Shown: positions 48,595-58,182 of the stretch, in pieces
How the letters are laid out: every line of letters begins with the position of its first letter
How positions within the stretch are numbered: position 1 is the first letter of the stretch
Assembly (NCBI GenBank): GCA_049515135.1
Contig: JBEKUJ010000017.1
Span: 1 to 64,000, forward strand
Source of the DNA: Fen-1364 sp049515135
GTDB taxonomy: Bacteria > Spirochaetota > Spirochaetia > SZUA-6 > Fen-1364
DNA: 64,000 nt
Direction: 5' to 3'
Translations under genes and position numbers: made by a program
The notes under the pieces: generated by a model
Databases searched by the model: none
Seen by the model: the letters and a program-made list of their open reading frames with translations, nothing else
What the model was told of the DNA's origin: nothing

Positions 48595-51582
48595 TCACGC
48601 GGTCCGATTTAGCGCGAGGCTCCACGCGGTAAATTTCCTATTGAGATTTTTCAAGGTCAGCCCTGTCGTGTCCTCAAGGAGCCAGTGAGCGTCTTGAAGG
48701 CCGGCGCCGATCCCCACGGCGAACATGCGCGCATCGATGATCGCCTGAATCCCTGCCTGGGAGTCCTCGATGCCCGAGCAGTTTTCGAAAGGCACACCCA
48801 GACTCTCCGCGGCTCGGAAGAAGATCTCTGGATCGGGCTTTCCCTTGACCACGGCCGCAGGGTCCACGACGTGGTCCACCACTCCTTCGATGCCCAGCCG
48901 GCGCACCACCTCCCACACGTTGTGGCTGACCGATGCGACGGCCATCTTGATGCCTGCTTCCTTGAGACGGGCAAAAAGGTCCCCCATCCCCGGCAGCAGG
49001 TCTCCCGGCGTGACCCCGCCGATGAGCTCCCGGTAATATCCGTTTTTTCTTTCGGCAAGCCTCAGCTTCTCCGCGGGCGGGAAGCTGGCCCCCGACTCTG
49101 TCAGGATGATCTCCAGGCTCTCGTTCCTGCTCACGCCCTTCAGCCGCTCGTTGACCTTCCTGTCGAAGCTGATCCCCAGCTCGTTGCAGAGGCGCTTCCA
49201 GGCGCGGAAGTGCAGCTCTGCCGTGGAAGCGAGGACCCCGTCCAGGTCGAAGATGACGCATTCGAGGGCGGGAGCAAGGGTGCATGAGACCGCGGACCCC
49301 CGCGACACCACGATCTCCCTGCCTCGATGGACAACCGCCAGCGGATCGCCATCCAGCACGTCGTAGGCCGCTTTCTCATGAGTGATGGTTATCGCAAGGG
49401 ACCTCCCTTTGTACTGGAGCCTGAAAGCAAGGCTTTTCCAGCGCGAAGGGAGCCGCGGGGAGAAGGAGAGCGCGCCAACCCTGTCGCGCATGCCTGCAAA
49501 GCCATAGAGGAGCGATATCCAGGTCCCCGCCATGGCCGCCATGTGCACGCCGTCTGCGACGTTTCCGTTCACGTCGTCCAGGTCCATGCGCGCCGTGCGC
49601 GAGAAATATCGGTATGCCTCTTCGGTATAGCCCAGCTCCGCCGCGGCCACACTCTGGATGCACGGGGACAGCGACGAGTCCCCCGTTGTCAGCCTGTTGT
49701 AGTAGTCGAAGTTGCGCTTCTTGTCCGCGGCGGAAAACTTCTCACCCAACAGGACCTGTGCCAGGACGACATCGGGCTGCTTCAGGACCTGGAAGCGGTA
49801 GATGACCAGCGGATGATAATGGAGCAGAAGGGGGTAGTTTTCCCGGGGAGTATTCTGCAAATCCCAGCGCGCGCGGGTGAGGAAAAGGTCGTCCTGCGCA
49901 TGGATGCCTTTGTCGCGATTGTAGGGGATGCGCATCCGCCGCGCGGCTTCCTTCCAGCCCTGCACTTCCTCGGGAAGCAGGGAAAGGGTGGAAGCGATCC
50001 GGCGGTACTGTTCGGGTGAGCGTGCGGCCAGCTCGTCGGAGAGGTCTGCAGCGAACAGGAGGTGCTCCTGCGCCATGAGGTTCGTGTAGAGGTTGTTGTT
50101 CACAAGGGCGCTGTACTCGTCGGGGCCCGTCACCTCGTTGATGCAGAAATCTCCGTTCATCTCCGGGATGAAATCCCCCAGGTCCGCCCACAGACGGGCG
50201 GTCTCGAAAACCATCTCGGCTCCCCCTTCCAGGAGGATGGCGCGATCACCCGTGGCGTCCACGTATTTCTTCAGGGCGTACACGATGTCGGCATTGATGT
50301 GGTACTGAGCGGTGCCGGCGGGATAATAGGGTGATGTCTCCTCGCCTCCTATGGTCCGCCACGGGTAGAGCGCGCCCCTCTGGCTCATCTCGGCGGCGCG
50401 GGTCCTTGCCTTGTCCAGGAGCCGTATCCTGTACTGCGCCAGTGAGCGGGCAATGTCAGGAGAGGTGTAGACAAAGAAGGGGAGCACGTAGATCTCGGTG
50501 TCCCAGAAGTAGTGCCCTTCGTAGCCCTCGCCGCTCAACCCCTTTGCCGCAACGCTTGTGCGGCCGTCCCGTCCGGCTGACTGGAGGAGGCTCCATATAT
50601 TGAAGCGCAGCCCCTGCTGCAGGCTGTCGTCTCCTTCGATTCGCACGTCAGCCCGCTCCCAGAACGACTTGAGGTAGCCTGCCTGCTCCGCGCAGAGCGT
50701 CTCGAATCCGGCCCGCATGGCTTTGTCCACCGCGTCAGCCGCCCGGCCCTGAGCCTCGGAAGCAGGGCATTCCAGCGATGTGCAGTACCCGATGTACTTG
50801 ACGAGGCGGACGGACTGTCCGCCGCGCCGCGCGGCATCGACGCGCAGGGTGGCGCTCTCGGCACCCATGTCCATACGCTCTTTGCCGCCCCCCGAAGCCA
50901 GGTCGTGATCGACTACGCAGGCAAGGGTGAGCTTCGTATTCCTGGTCTGCTGGACCAGCGCGGCGCGTCGCCCCGTGCCCTCCACGTGGATGGTCTGGAG
51001 CGGCCTCTCGTGAAAGTGAGCCCCCACCCGCGGGTCTGCGCCAGCCGCCTGGTTGGAAACGCCTCCGTCGACAGCCGACTCCAGCCGAGCGGCGCCCTCG
51101 AAACTGGCAATGACGTACTCGATTGCCGCGACATGCCGGCGGGTGAGGGAGACGAGCCTGCGGACAGTGAGATCGATTCGGCGCCCTGCCGGGGATCTCC
51201 AGCTGAGGGTCCGAACCAGGACGCCCTCCCTCAGGTCCAGGCGGCGTTCATAGGACAGCAGCCAACCCGAGGAGAGATCCAGCGGCTCGTCGTCCACGAA
51301 GAGGCGGATGACCTTTGCGTCCGCAACGTTCAGCATGACCTGCCGGTTCCTGGCATACCCGTAGGCTGTCTCGCCGTACACGATGGGGGTCTCTTCGAAA
51401 AAACCGTTGATGTACGTTCCCGTGACCCCGACGCACCGGCCCTCCTCCAGGTTCCCGCGCATGCCGAGATGGCCGTTGCCCAGCGCGAAGATCGTCTCAT
51501 TGCGCGCCGCCAGGGAAGGATCGAATGAGGTCTCCCGTATCTTCCATGCGTCTGACGGATAAATCTCCTTCCGGACCGCCAT
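48595..51582 (-). CDS. Fusion of GH65 disaccharide phosphorylase and beta-phosphoglucomutase
   Basis: The 995-aa protein joins a GH65 phosphorylase (about 1-760) to a HAD-type beta-phosphoglucomutase (from residue 773). In GH65 the general-acid Glu is expected in CINEVTGPDEYSALVNNN, and the FALGNGHLGMRGN start is typical. In the HAD part, Asp779 and Asp781 of FDLDGVLAS, KGKPDPEIF and GIEDSQAGIQA are intact. One protein could turn an alpha-glucoside plus phosphate into glucose 6-phosphate. The specific disaccharide (maltose, kojibiose, nigerose, trehalose) is not evident. It follows lacI by 12 bases. Confidence 0.9.
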   Translation of the reverse strand: MAVRKEIYPSDAWKIRETSFDPSLAARNETIFALGNGHLGMRGNLEEGRCVGVTGTYINGFFEETPIVYGETAYGYARNRQVMLNVADAKVIRLFVDDEPLDLSSGWLLSYERRLDLREGVLVRTLSWRSPAGRRIDLTVRRLVSLTRRHVAAIEYVIASFEGAARLESAVDGGVSNQAAGADPRVGAHFHERPLQTIHVEGTGRRAALVQQTRNTKLTLACVVDHDLASGGGKERMDMGAESATLRVDAARRGGQSVRLVKYIGYCTSLECPASEAQGRAADAVDKAMRAGFETLCAEQAGYLKSFWERADVRIEGDDSLQQGLRFNIWSLLQSAGRDGRTSVAAKGLSGEGYEGHYFWDTEIYVLPFFVYTSPDIARSLAQYRIRLLDKARTRAAEMSQRGALYPWRTIGGEETSPYYPAGTAQYHINADIVYALKKYVDATGDRAILLEGGAEMVFETARLWADLGDFIPEMNGDFCINEVTGPDEYSALVNNNLYTNLMAQEHLLFAADLSDELAARSPEQYRRIASTLSLLPEEVQGWKEAARRMRIPYNRDKGIHAQDDLFLTRARWDLQNTPRENYPLLLHYHPLVIYRFQVLKQPDVVLAQVLLGEKFSAADKKRNFDYYNRLTTGDSSLSPCIQSVAAAELGYTEEAYRYFSRTARMDLDDVNGNVADGVHMAAMAGTWISLLYGFAGMRDRVGALSFSPRLPSRWKSLAFRLQYKGRSLAITITHEKAAYDVLDGDPLAVVHRGREIVVSRGSAVSCTLAPALECVIFDLDGVLASTAELHFRAWKRLCNELGISFDRKVNERLKGVSRNESLEIILTESGASFPPAEKLRLAERKNGYYRELIGGVTPGDLLPGMGDLFARLKEAGIKMAVASVSHNVWEVVRRLGIEGVVDHVVDPAAVVKGKPDPEIFFRAAESLGVPFENCSGIEDSQAGIQAIIDARMFAVGIGAGLQDAHWLLEDTTGLTLKNLNRKFTAWSLALNRTA

Positions 51583-51594
51583 GAGCTTCTCCGT

Positions 51595-52614
51595 CTACAG
51601 GGGCCTGCAGCTGTCTCGCACCGCAAGCAGCATGGGCAGCGGGGGGGCTGGCTCGAGGGCCGCATGGCCTCGAAGAACGCCGATGAGCAGCCGCGCCGCC
51701 TCTGCGCCCAGGCTCGGCGCGGGGTTCGTGACGGTGGTGAGGGGAGGATTGACATACCGGGAGGGAAGGTCGTCATCGAAACCGACAATGGAGATGTCGG
51801 CCGGTATTCCAAGCCCTGCGTCCTTGATGGCCTGCATGGCCCCATAGGCAACGACGTCGTTGCCCGCGAACACCGCGGTGGGCCGTTTTTCCTCCGTGAG
51901 GATTTCCACCATGGCTTTGTACCCGCTCTCCTCAGTCAGATCTGCGCTGCGCACCCACCCTTTTCGCACGACGCATCCGGCGCTTTCCAGCGCGGCCCGG
52001 TAGCCTTCGAATCGGTCCCGCGCCGCATAGTACGAGCTGGGAGCGTGAAGGATCATCGCGACGTCTCGATGGCCGAGGGACACCAGGTACTCCACCGCGC
52101 TACGCGCCGCTGACCGGTTGTCGATGTCGATCTGCAGCACGTCGGGGTGGGAAATGGTGCCGATCACGACAAGAGGAAAGCGGGCCGTTATCAGCTCGGC
52201 AAGTCCCTTGTCGTCGTCATGCGTGTTCATGAGGATGATGCCGTCCACGCTGTCCTGCCGCGCGCGCGACATGTAGTCCTTCTCCTGGAGCTTCAAGGGC
52301 TGCAGGACGAGCTGGAACCGGTTCTTGTTCAGCACCGGAGTCATCCCTTCGATCACGCGTATGATATAGGCATCGGAGGAGATGTATCCCGCGTGAGGGA
52401 TGAAAAAGCCGATGGAGTGATGCTTGATCATGGCCACGTCACGGGCTTTTTCATTGGGAACAAAGCCCAGCTCTCGTGCCGCCTCCAGCACCTTCCGCCG
52501 GGTCCCGTCAGGGATGTTCTTCCCTGGAGTATTGTTCAGCACGAATGAGACCGTTGTGCGTGATACGCCGGCCCTGTTTGCAACGTCTGCGGATGTCGCT
52601 TTTCGTTCCGCCAT
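51595..52614 (-). CDS. LacI-family transcriptional regulator
   Basis: The 339-aa protein has a helix-turn-helix (KATSADVANRAGVSRTTVSFVLNN), hinge helix (EKARDVAMIK region) and the sugar-binding domain with SVDGIILMN, PTAVFAGNDVVAYGAM and DISIVGFDDD. The start at 52614 follows GGAGTGAGG. It is transcribed with the GH65 fusion and divergent from the GH38 gene, so it likely controls both. Confidence 0.9.
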   Translation of the reverse strand: MAERKATSADVANRAGVSRTTVSFVLNNTPGKNIPDGTRRKVLEAARELGFVPNEKARDVAMIKHHSIGFFIPHAGYISSDAYIIRVIEGMTPVLNKNRFQLVLQPLKLQEKDYMSRARQDSVDGIILMNTHDDDKGLAELITARFPLVVIGTISHPDVLQIDIDNRSAARSAVEYLVSLGHRDVAMILHAPSSYYAARDRFEGYRAALESAGCVVRKGWVRSADLTEESGYKAMVEILTEEKRPTAVFAGNDVVAYGAMQAIKDAGLGIPADISIVGFDDDLPSRYVNPPLTTVTNPAPSLGAEAARLLIGVLRGHAALEPAPPLPMLLAVRDSCRPL

Positions 52615-52709
52615 CGCTTTGACCTCACTCCTGCCGGGGGCCACGTATTTTCGGCGAGTTACTAACACAGAATAGCATGAGTCCGCGCAAGGTTCAAGGG
52701 CGTTTTCAC

Positions 52710-52739
52710 GTTGCTGATGCAACTACTCCATGTTAAGAT
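52710..52739 (+). promoter_or_regulatory. Promoter of the GH38 operon with an inverted repeat over the -35
   Basis: TTGCTG (52711-52716), 17 bases and TAAGAT (52734-52739) form a promoter. GTTGC-TGAT-GCAAC (52710-52723) is a perfect 5-base-arm inverted repeat covering the -35 and may be the LacI operator. It is shorter than typical LacI sites. Confidence 0.45.
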
Positions 52740-52798
52740 CGAAGCGGACCCATTTCGAGCAGGTTGATGCCCACACATCCGGGAGGGTCACTCTTTCC

Positions 52799-55648
52799 AT
52801 GAGCCTTTCTTACTGGTTTATTCCTCACACCCACTGGGACAGAGAATGGTACCTTTCCTTCCAGGACTTCCGGTTCAAGCTCGTGGCCAGCATCGATGCA
52901 ATCATCGACACCCTCCAACGGCAACCGGACTTCAAGCATTTCATGCTCGACGGTCAGACAATCGTCCTGGAGGACTACCTCGAGCTGCGGCCCGAGCGCC
53001 GTCAGGAGCTGGAGGACCTGATCCAGGCAGGAAGAATCGCCGTGGGCCCCTGGTATGTGCAGCCCGACGATCTGCTCGTCACCGGCGAAGCCCTGGTCCG
53101 TAACCTTGAGCGGGGACTGCGGACGGCCCGTGCGTCCGGTGGGGTCATGTCAGTGGGATACCTTCCTGACAGCTTCGGTCATTGTTCGGGGCTGCCGTCC
53201 ATCCTTCAGGGCTTCGGCATCGAGTCCGCCTCCCTCATGCGCGGGGCCGGCCCGGAGCTCGACAAGACGTTCTTCGGCTGGAGCGCCCGCAGCGGATCCC
53301 GTGTGCTTGTCGCCTACCTCATCGACAGCTATGGCAACGGCGCCGACCTCGTGATGGAGCCGGAAGCGCTGCGGGAGGGACTTGCGGCGCTGTTGGAGCG
53401 TCAGCAGGGTGCGCTGCTCCCCGAAGTGCCGCTCCTTGTCATGAACGGCATGGACCACCGGTCCATAGCAGCGGACCTTCCGCGGACGCTCAAGGAATCC
53501 GGCCTCGGGGACCGTGCCCGCATCGGCCCCCTGGACCGCTACATCGAAGCCGGCAAGGGCATCTCCGGCATTCCGGAATGGAAAGGAGAGCTGCGGTCGT
53601 GCTGGAGGTTTCCCATCATAGTCGGCTGCACATCGTCGCGCCGGTGGATCAAGAAGGAAGACCAGGCGATCTCTTCCCTTCTGGAGCGGGAGGCAGAGCC
53701 TCTGTCCGCCCTGGCCTCGTGGCTCGGGGCGCAGTATCAGAGAGTAGCCATCGACCTGGCGTGGAAGCATCTCCTCCAGAACCAGCCCCACGATTCGATC
53801 TGCGGGTGCTCCATCGATGAAGTTCACGAGGACATGAGATTCCGTTACGCGCAGGCCCGAGGCTTGGGGGAGAATGTTGCGGCTCAGGCAGCCGCTGCAA
53901 TCGCAGCACAGGTCGATTCTTCCTTCGCCGGCAGCGGAGAAACAGTTGCCGTGGCGGTGAACCCCGGACCTTCCCGAAGCGCCGCCCTCCTGTCCTTCCC
54001 GGCGGAAAACCTGCCTGTCGACCCCGTCCTGGTTGACGCCGAAGGCCGGCGCCACCCCGTGCAACTCCTCTCTGAAGAGGGGGGAAGCGCCGTATTCTTC
54101 GACGAGCATTTCACCACCAGGCAGCTGAAGTTCGTCATGGGCATGGTCAAGGAAGGGAAGCTGCTGGAGTTCAGCGTTACGGACGCAAGAGCATCCTGGG
54201 AAAGTCAGTCCGTGCTCCGCATTGACCTGCAGCTGGTGGAGCGCGGCTATTCCCGGTTCGACTGGAATGCCTGGGTGCGCGAAACTTTGCCTCTCCTGGA
54301 AACACGCGGCCTCACCCACGTGCATGCCGTGGGCCTGCGCTCGGGAAGAAAGACGGCCCTCTTTGCCGCCGATCTCCCCTCCTTCGGCGCAAAGGCATTC
54401 GCCCTCGCGGGCGGCGGTGCCGCCGGGGGTCCGGCACTTCATGCAGGCCGACGTATCCTGGAGAATCAACGCTACCGGATCCGCCTTCTCAGGGACGGAA
54501 GCCTCGAAGTCCTGGACAGGAAGCTCGGTCTGCGCTTGAGCGGCGTCAACAGGATAGTGGACGACGGCGACCGTGGGGACGAGTACAACTACGACGCCAT
54601 CCCCGGGGATCGGGCCATCAACGCGCCGTACCTTCGTTTCCCCGCGATGCGCAGGATCCGCGCGGATGTCGTGGAATCAGGGCCGGTTCGGGCAACCCTT
54701 CGCATCCGGGCAGGGTATCGGCTCCCGGCATCGATCGGAGGAGACCGCGCCTTACGGGCGCGCCCGAAAGTGAACGTCGAGGTGGTCCGCTTCGTGAGCC
54801 TCACCCAGTCGGGAGACCGGATCGAGTTCCGCACTGAAATAGAGAACCAGGCCCGGGACCACCGCATGCGCGTGCATTTCCCGTTTCCCGAGGAATCGAA
54901 AGAGAGCCTTGCGGGCGGAACGTTCGAAGCAGTCACACGGCCTGCGCGTCCGGTCCCGTTGCCGCATGGCTTGCAGAGGCCCATCTCCCCCGAGCTGGGC
55001 GAGGAGCAGCCCGCCTCAACGCATCCCTTCACCGGTTTTGTCGCCTGCGCCGCGGGAGCTTTCACGGTGGGCTTGCTGGCGCGCGGCATCCGCGAATACG
55101 AAGTTCTCCCGGGGGGGCGCTGGATTGCGCTCACCCTGTTCCGCTCTGTCGGCTGGCTTTCGCGGGCCGACCTTGCGTCCCGCAAGGCCAACGCCGGCCC
55201 CGACATCCCGACCCCGAACGCCCAGGAGATCGGCAGGCAGGTGTTCGAGTACTCCCTGCTCCCGTCCGGCGGCGCTCCTGATGAGACGCTCCTGAGCCGG
55301 GAATGGGAGGACTACCGAGTGACTCCCCAGGTCCTGCTGCGCTTTGCCGGGCCGGGGCGCCTCCGAAACGGCGCAAGTCTCCTTGAGATTTCCGACCGGA
55401 CGCTGATCTTCAGCTCCCTCAGGCGCACGCCAGGAGGGGCCTTTTCGGTCCGGCTCTTCGATACCGGAGGAACAGAGCGCACCGCCTCCATCAGGTTCGG
55501 CCTGCCGGTCACCTGGGCAAGGAAAACGAGGATCGACGGGACGTCTATCCGTGAGCTTTCCGTCCAGAGTGAGGACACAGGCGCGGTGGCCGAGGTTCCT
55601 GTCGATCCATGGGAGATCATCACAGTGGAGTTCGGAGGAAACACATGA
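52799..55648 (+). CDS. GH38 alpha-mannosidase
   Basis: The 949-aa protein has the zinc motif HTHWDREWY (residues 10-18), the catalytic nucleophile Asp124 in YLPDSFGHC, and further family blocks (MNGMDHRS, NQPHDSICGCSID). A C-terminal beta domain is present. No signal peptide is seen, so it acts on imported mannosides. The start at 52799 follows GGGAGGG with long spacing; an upstream ATG at 52730 would lie at the -10. It is followed by a GPH transporter in a 4-base overlap. Confidence 0.9.
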   Translation: MSLSYWFIPHTHWDREWYLSFQDFRFKLVASIDAIIDTLQRQPDFKHFMLDGQTIVLEDYLELRPERRQELEDLIQAGRIAVGPWYVQPDDLLVTGEALVRNLERGLRTARASGGVMSVGYLPDSFGHCSGLPSILQGFGIESASLMRGAGPELDKTFFGWSARSGSRVLVAYLIDSYGNGADLVMEPEALREGLAALLERQQGALLPEVPLLVMNGMDHRSIAADLPRTLKESGLGDRARIGPLDRYIEAGKGISGIPEWKGELRSCWRFPIIVGCTSSRRWIKKEDQAISSLLEREAEPLSALASWLGAQYQRVAIDLAWKHLLQNQPHDSICGCSIDEVHEDMRFRYAQARGLGENVAAQAAAAIAAQVDSSFAGSGETVAVAVNPGPSRSAALLSFPAENLPVDPVLVDAEGRRHPVQLLSEEGGSAVFFDEHFTTRQLKFVMGMVKEGKLLEFSVTDARASWESQSVLRIDLQLVERGYSRFDWNAWVRETLPLLETRGLTHVHAVGLRSGRKTALFAADLPSFGAKAFALAGGGAAGGPALHAGRRILENQRYRIRLLRDGSLEVLDRKLGLRLSGVNRIVDDGDRGDEYNYDAIPGDRAINAPYLRFPAMRRIRADVVESGPVRATLRIRAGYRLPASIGGDRALRARPKVNVEVVRFVSLTQSGDRIEFRTEIENQARDHRMRVHFPFPEESKESLAGGTFEAVTRPARPVPLPHGLQRPISPELGEEQPASTHPFTGFVACAAGAFTVGLLARGIREYEVLPGGRWIALTLFRSVGWLSRADLASRKANAGPDIPTPNAQEIGRQVFEYSLLPSGGAPDETLLSREWEDYRVTPQVLLRFAGPGRLRNGASLLEISDRTLIFSSLRRTPGGAFSVRLFDTGGTERTASIRFGLPVTWARKTRIDGTSIRELSVQSEDTGAVAEVPVDPWEIITVEFGGNT

Positions 55649-57078
55649 GCGGAACACCGGAGAAACTGCCCACCTGGAAGCTCGGCATCTTCGCCCTTGG
55701 CCAGCTGGGATGGTCTCTTGCCTCCTACGGAGTGAGCAACCTTGTCATGTATTTCTACATGCCGCCGGAGACGGCCGCCGCCCAGCGGATTTTCCCCCCG
55801 TTCATCTTCGAGGGAGTTTTGATCGGAATATTCACCATCATAGGGATCATCAACTTCGGCGCGCGGTTTTTCGACGCGGTGAGCAACCCGCTCCTTGCGT
55901 CGTGGTCCGACAGGTCCCGCGCAAAGATAGGGCGGCGCAGGTTTTTCCTTGCAGTAAGCTTCGCTCCTTTCGCTTTGTTTTCCGTTCTGGTGTTCCTCCC
56001 GCTCAGGCATTTCACGTCCAACCCCAGCCCGCACGCCAGCTTGTTGAACACTGCATGGCTTGCGGTGACGATCCTCCTTTTCTACTTCTTCTATGTGATG
56101 TACACGGCGCCCTACAACGCCCTGATCAGCGAGCTGGGCCACAATCCCAAGGAGCGCCTTTTCATCAGCACCGCCATCGGGATCACGTGGTCCCTCGGAT
56201 TCGCGGTGGGGAATTTCGTCTACGACTTCCAGACAATGTTCGAGCACACGGGGATGAGCTCCACCAGGGCCTTCCAGACAGTGGAGGCGATTTTCGGCGT
56301 CCTTTCCCTCATCCTCATGGCGTTGCCGGTAATCATCATCGATGAGAAGCGCTACGCGGCGTATTCGGTCTCCGACGAAGGCACTTTCCAGGCTCTTGGC
56401 TCCTCACTTCGCAACAAGAACTTCGCCCGGTTCCTGGTCTCGGAGCTCCTGTACAACATCTGCCAGACAGTCATCCAGATGGGGATCGTGTATTACGTGG
56501 TCACCCTCCTGCGCCTGGACAAGGAGATCACTTCATTTCTCATGATGGTGATGTTCATCCTCTCGTTCATCTTCTACCCCGTGATCACAGCGTCTGCCGT
56601 GCGCTGGGAAAAGAAGAGGGTGATTCTGATCGGCTTCGGGCTTCTTGCCTTTCTCTTTGTGCTGTTCTCCTTCATGGGCGTTCTCCCCGTGTCCGGCCTG
56701 GTGTACGCCTATATCACGGTGGTCTTTGCCGCGCTGCCCATCGCCATCTTCACCATCGTTCCCAACGCCGTAGTGGCCGACATAGCCGAGGCTGACGGGA
56801 TAGAGACGGGGAACTTCAAGGCAGGGATGTTCTTCGGCGTGCGCTCATTCGAAACGAACCTGGGGATCTCGATTGCGAATATCCTCTTCCCGTGGATGCT
56901 CACCCTGGGGATGTCCGTCGAACATCCCTTCGGCATCCGCATGAGCGCGGTCGTGTCGGTGGCGGTGTGCGTTGCCGGATTGCTCGTCTTCCTTCTCTAC
57001 GATGAGAAAGCGGTGCTTCGCAGCCTGGCCAAGAAGGAGAAGCTTTCCGCGCGTGAGACGGAGGGGCTCAAAGCGTGA
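55645..57078 (+). CDS. GPH/MelB-type sugar cation symporter
   Basis: The 477-aa, roughly 12-helix protein has the family motif NPLLASWSDRSRAKIGRRRFF in the first cytoplasmic loop region and YNALISELG later. GPH transporters import glycosides with Na+ or H+. The start overlaps the mannosidase stop (ATGA) behind GGAGG. It probably delivers the mannoside or oligosaccharide used by the GH38 enzyme. Confidence 0.9.
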   Translation: MSGTPEKLPTWKLGIFALGQLGWSLASYGVSNLVMYFYMPPETAAAQRIFPPFIFEGVLIGIFTIIGIINFGARFFDAVSNPLLASWSDRSRAKIGRRRFFLAVSFAPFALFSVLVFLPLRHFTSNPSPHASLLNTAWLAVTILLFYFFYVMYTAPYNALISELGHNPKERLFISTAIGITWSLGFAVGNFVYDFQTMFEHTGMSSTRAFQTVEAIFGVLSLILMALPVIIIDEKRYAAYSVSDEGTFQALGSSLRNKNFARFLVSELLYNICQTVIQMGIVYYVVTLLRLDKEITSFLMMVMFILSFIFYPVITASAVRWEKKRVILIGFGLLAFLFVLFSFMGVLPVSGLVYAYITVVFAALPIAIFTIVPNAVVADIAEADGIETGNFKAGMFFGVRSFETNLGISIANILFPWMLTLGMSVEHPFGIRMSAVVSVAVCVAGLLVFLLYDEKAVLRSLAKKEKLSARETEGLKA

Positions 57079-57080
57079 AG

Positions 57081-57109
57081 GAAAAGCCTCCGCCCGGGCG
57101 GGCGGAGGC
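57081..57109 (-). terminator. Strong terminator of the RbsABC-like operon
   Basis: GCCTCCGCCC (57086-57095) and GGGCGGAGGC (57100-57109) form a perfect 10-bp stem with a 4-base loop. On the minus strand it is followed by TTTTCC, so it ends transcription after the sugar-binding protein gene. Confidence 0.85.
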
Positions 57110-57127
57110 GTGATGAAGCACTTGGAC

Positions 57128-58126
57128 CTAGCGGATGCCTTTCTCGATGAGAGGCTTGATCTCGGCGATGTTCTGCGGAGTCACGGTTCCTACGCCCGTG
57201 TTCACGTGCAGGCCGGGGATCTTGTAGAGCTTCGTCCAAATAATATGCATGACGGGCACGTACCCCTGCAGATACAGGACCTGGTCAAAGCTCGCGCTCA
57301 TCCAGCCCTGCTCGATGCCGGCAATGGTGGCGGGAGAGAGGTCGATGCCGCCGCAGATCACGTCACCGGGCTTCTTGCCCGAGGCCTGGAGCACCTTGGG
57401 AAGGTTGGCGGTGATGTTGCCGTGTTGTGTGCCAATGGCCTTCAAGTCAGGATGGCGCTGGATGTAGGCGGTCAGGATGGGGATTGCAAGGGAGGTGTCG
57501 CTGTCCACTTCGGTGGAGACGTCGAGCTTGTCCACCTTCAGCCCCGCCTTGACCAGGGCGTCATACACGCCCTGCGAGCTGCGGCTGCGTCCCTCCTGGT
57601 GCCAGATGTCATACACGAGTGCCTTGTCTCCAGCCTTCAAACCGGCCTTCACCATGGTCGTGCCCGTGAGGTAGCCGCCTTGGTAGAGATCCGCGCCTGC
57701 ATAGCCGAAGCCCTTGTCCTGGTACTTGGCCTCGATGTTGGGGAGCGGGTTGTTGCCGCTGGTCACGATGATCCCCTGCGCCTCCGCCTGGTCGACCAGC
57801 GCTGCAAACGCCGCCTCGCCGGGGTGGCCCATGATGGCGATGCCGTCGGGCTTCGCCGCCATTGCCTGCTTGAACTGGTCGATCATGGTCTGCGGATCCC
57901 ACTTGGAGTACTGCTCGATCAGCTTCACGCCGTTGGCTGCAGCAGCCGCCCGCGCGCCGTTGGTGCGAGCCAGCGTCGACGCGTCACCCGCTGTTCCGCC
58001 CATCTGCATGTAGACGACAATCTGCTTGCCGCCGGTTTCCTTTGTTCCGCCTGTACAGGCTGCGAAAGTCAGAACTAAGCCCAGGACGACCAGAATGGTC
58101 AACGTCCTTCGTACTGAAATACTCAT
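57128..58126 (-). CDS. Sugar ABC transporter substrate-binding lipoprotein (RbsB/ALS type)
   Basis: The 332-aa protein has a signal peptide with lipobox-like Phe-Ala-Ala-Cys (Cys24) and a periplasmic sugar-binding fold. Visible are WDPQTMIDQFKQAMAAKPDGIAIMGHP, TSGNNPLPN and GGIDLSPATIAGIEQGW. An AGGAGGAAG precedes the start. It follows the ATPase and permease genes in its operon. The ligand is unknown, possibly a pentose or hexose. Confidence 0.88.
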   Translation of the reverse strand: MSISVRRTLTILVVLGLVLTFAACTGGTKETGGKQIVVYMQMGGTAGDASTLARTNGARAAAAANGVKLIEQYSKWDPQTMIDQFKQAMAAKPDGIAIMGHPGEAAFAALVDQAEAQGIIVTSGNNPLPNIEAKYQDKGFGYAGADLYQGGYLTGTTMVKAGLKAGDKALVYDIWHQEGRSRSSQGVYDALVKAGLKVDKLDVSTEVDSDTSLAIPILTAYIQRHPDLKAIGTQHGNITANLPKVLQASGKKPGDVICGGIDLSPATIAGIEQGWMSASFDQVLYLQGYVPVMHIIWTKLYKIPGLHVNTGVGTVTPQNIAEIKPLIEKGIR

Positions 58127-58182
58127 CGCAGACTTCCTCCTGTTCTACACAGAAACTTTTTCCGCGCCGACGGCGCGGTTTA

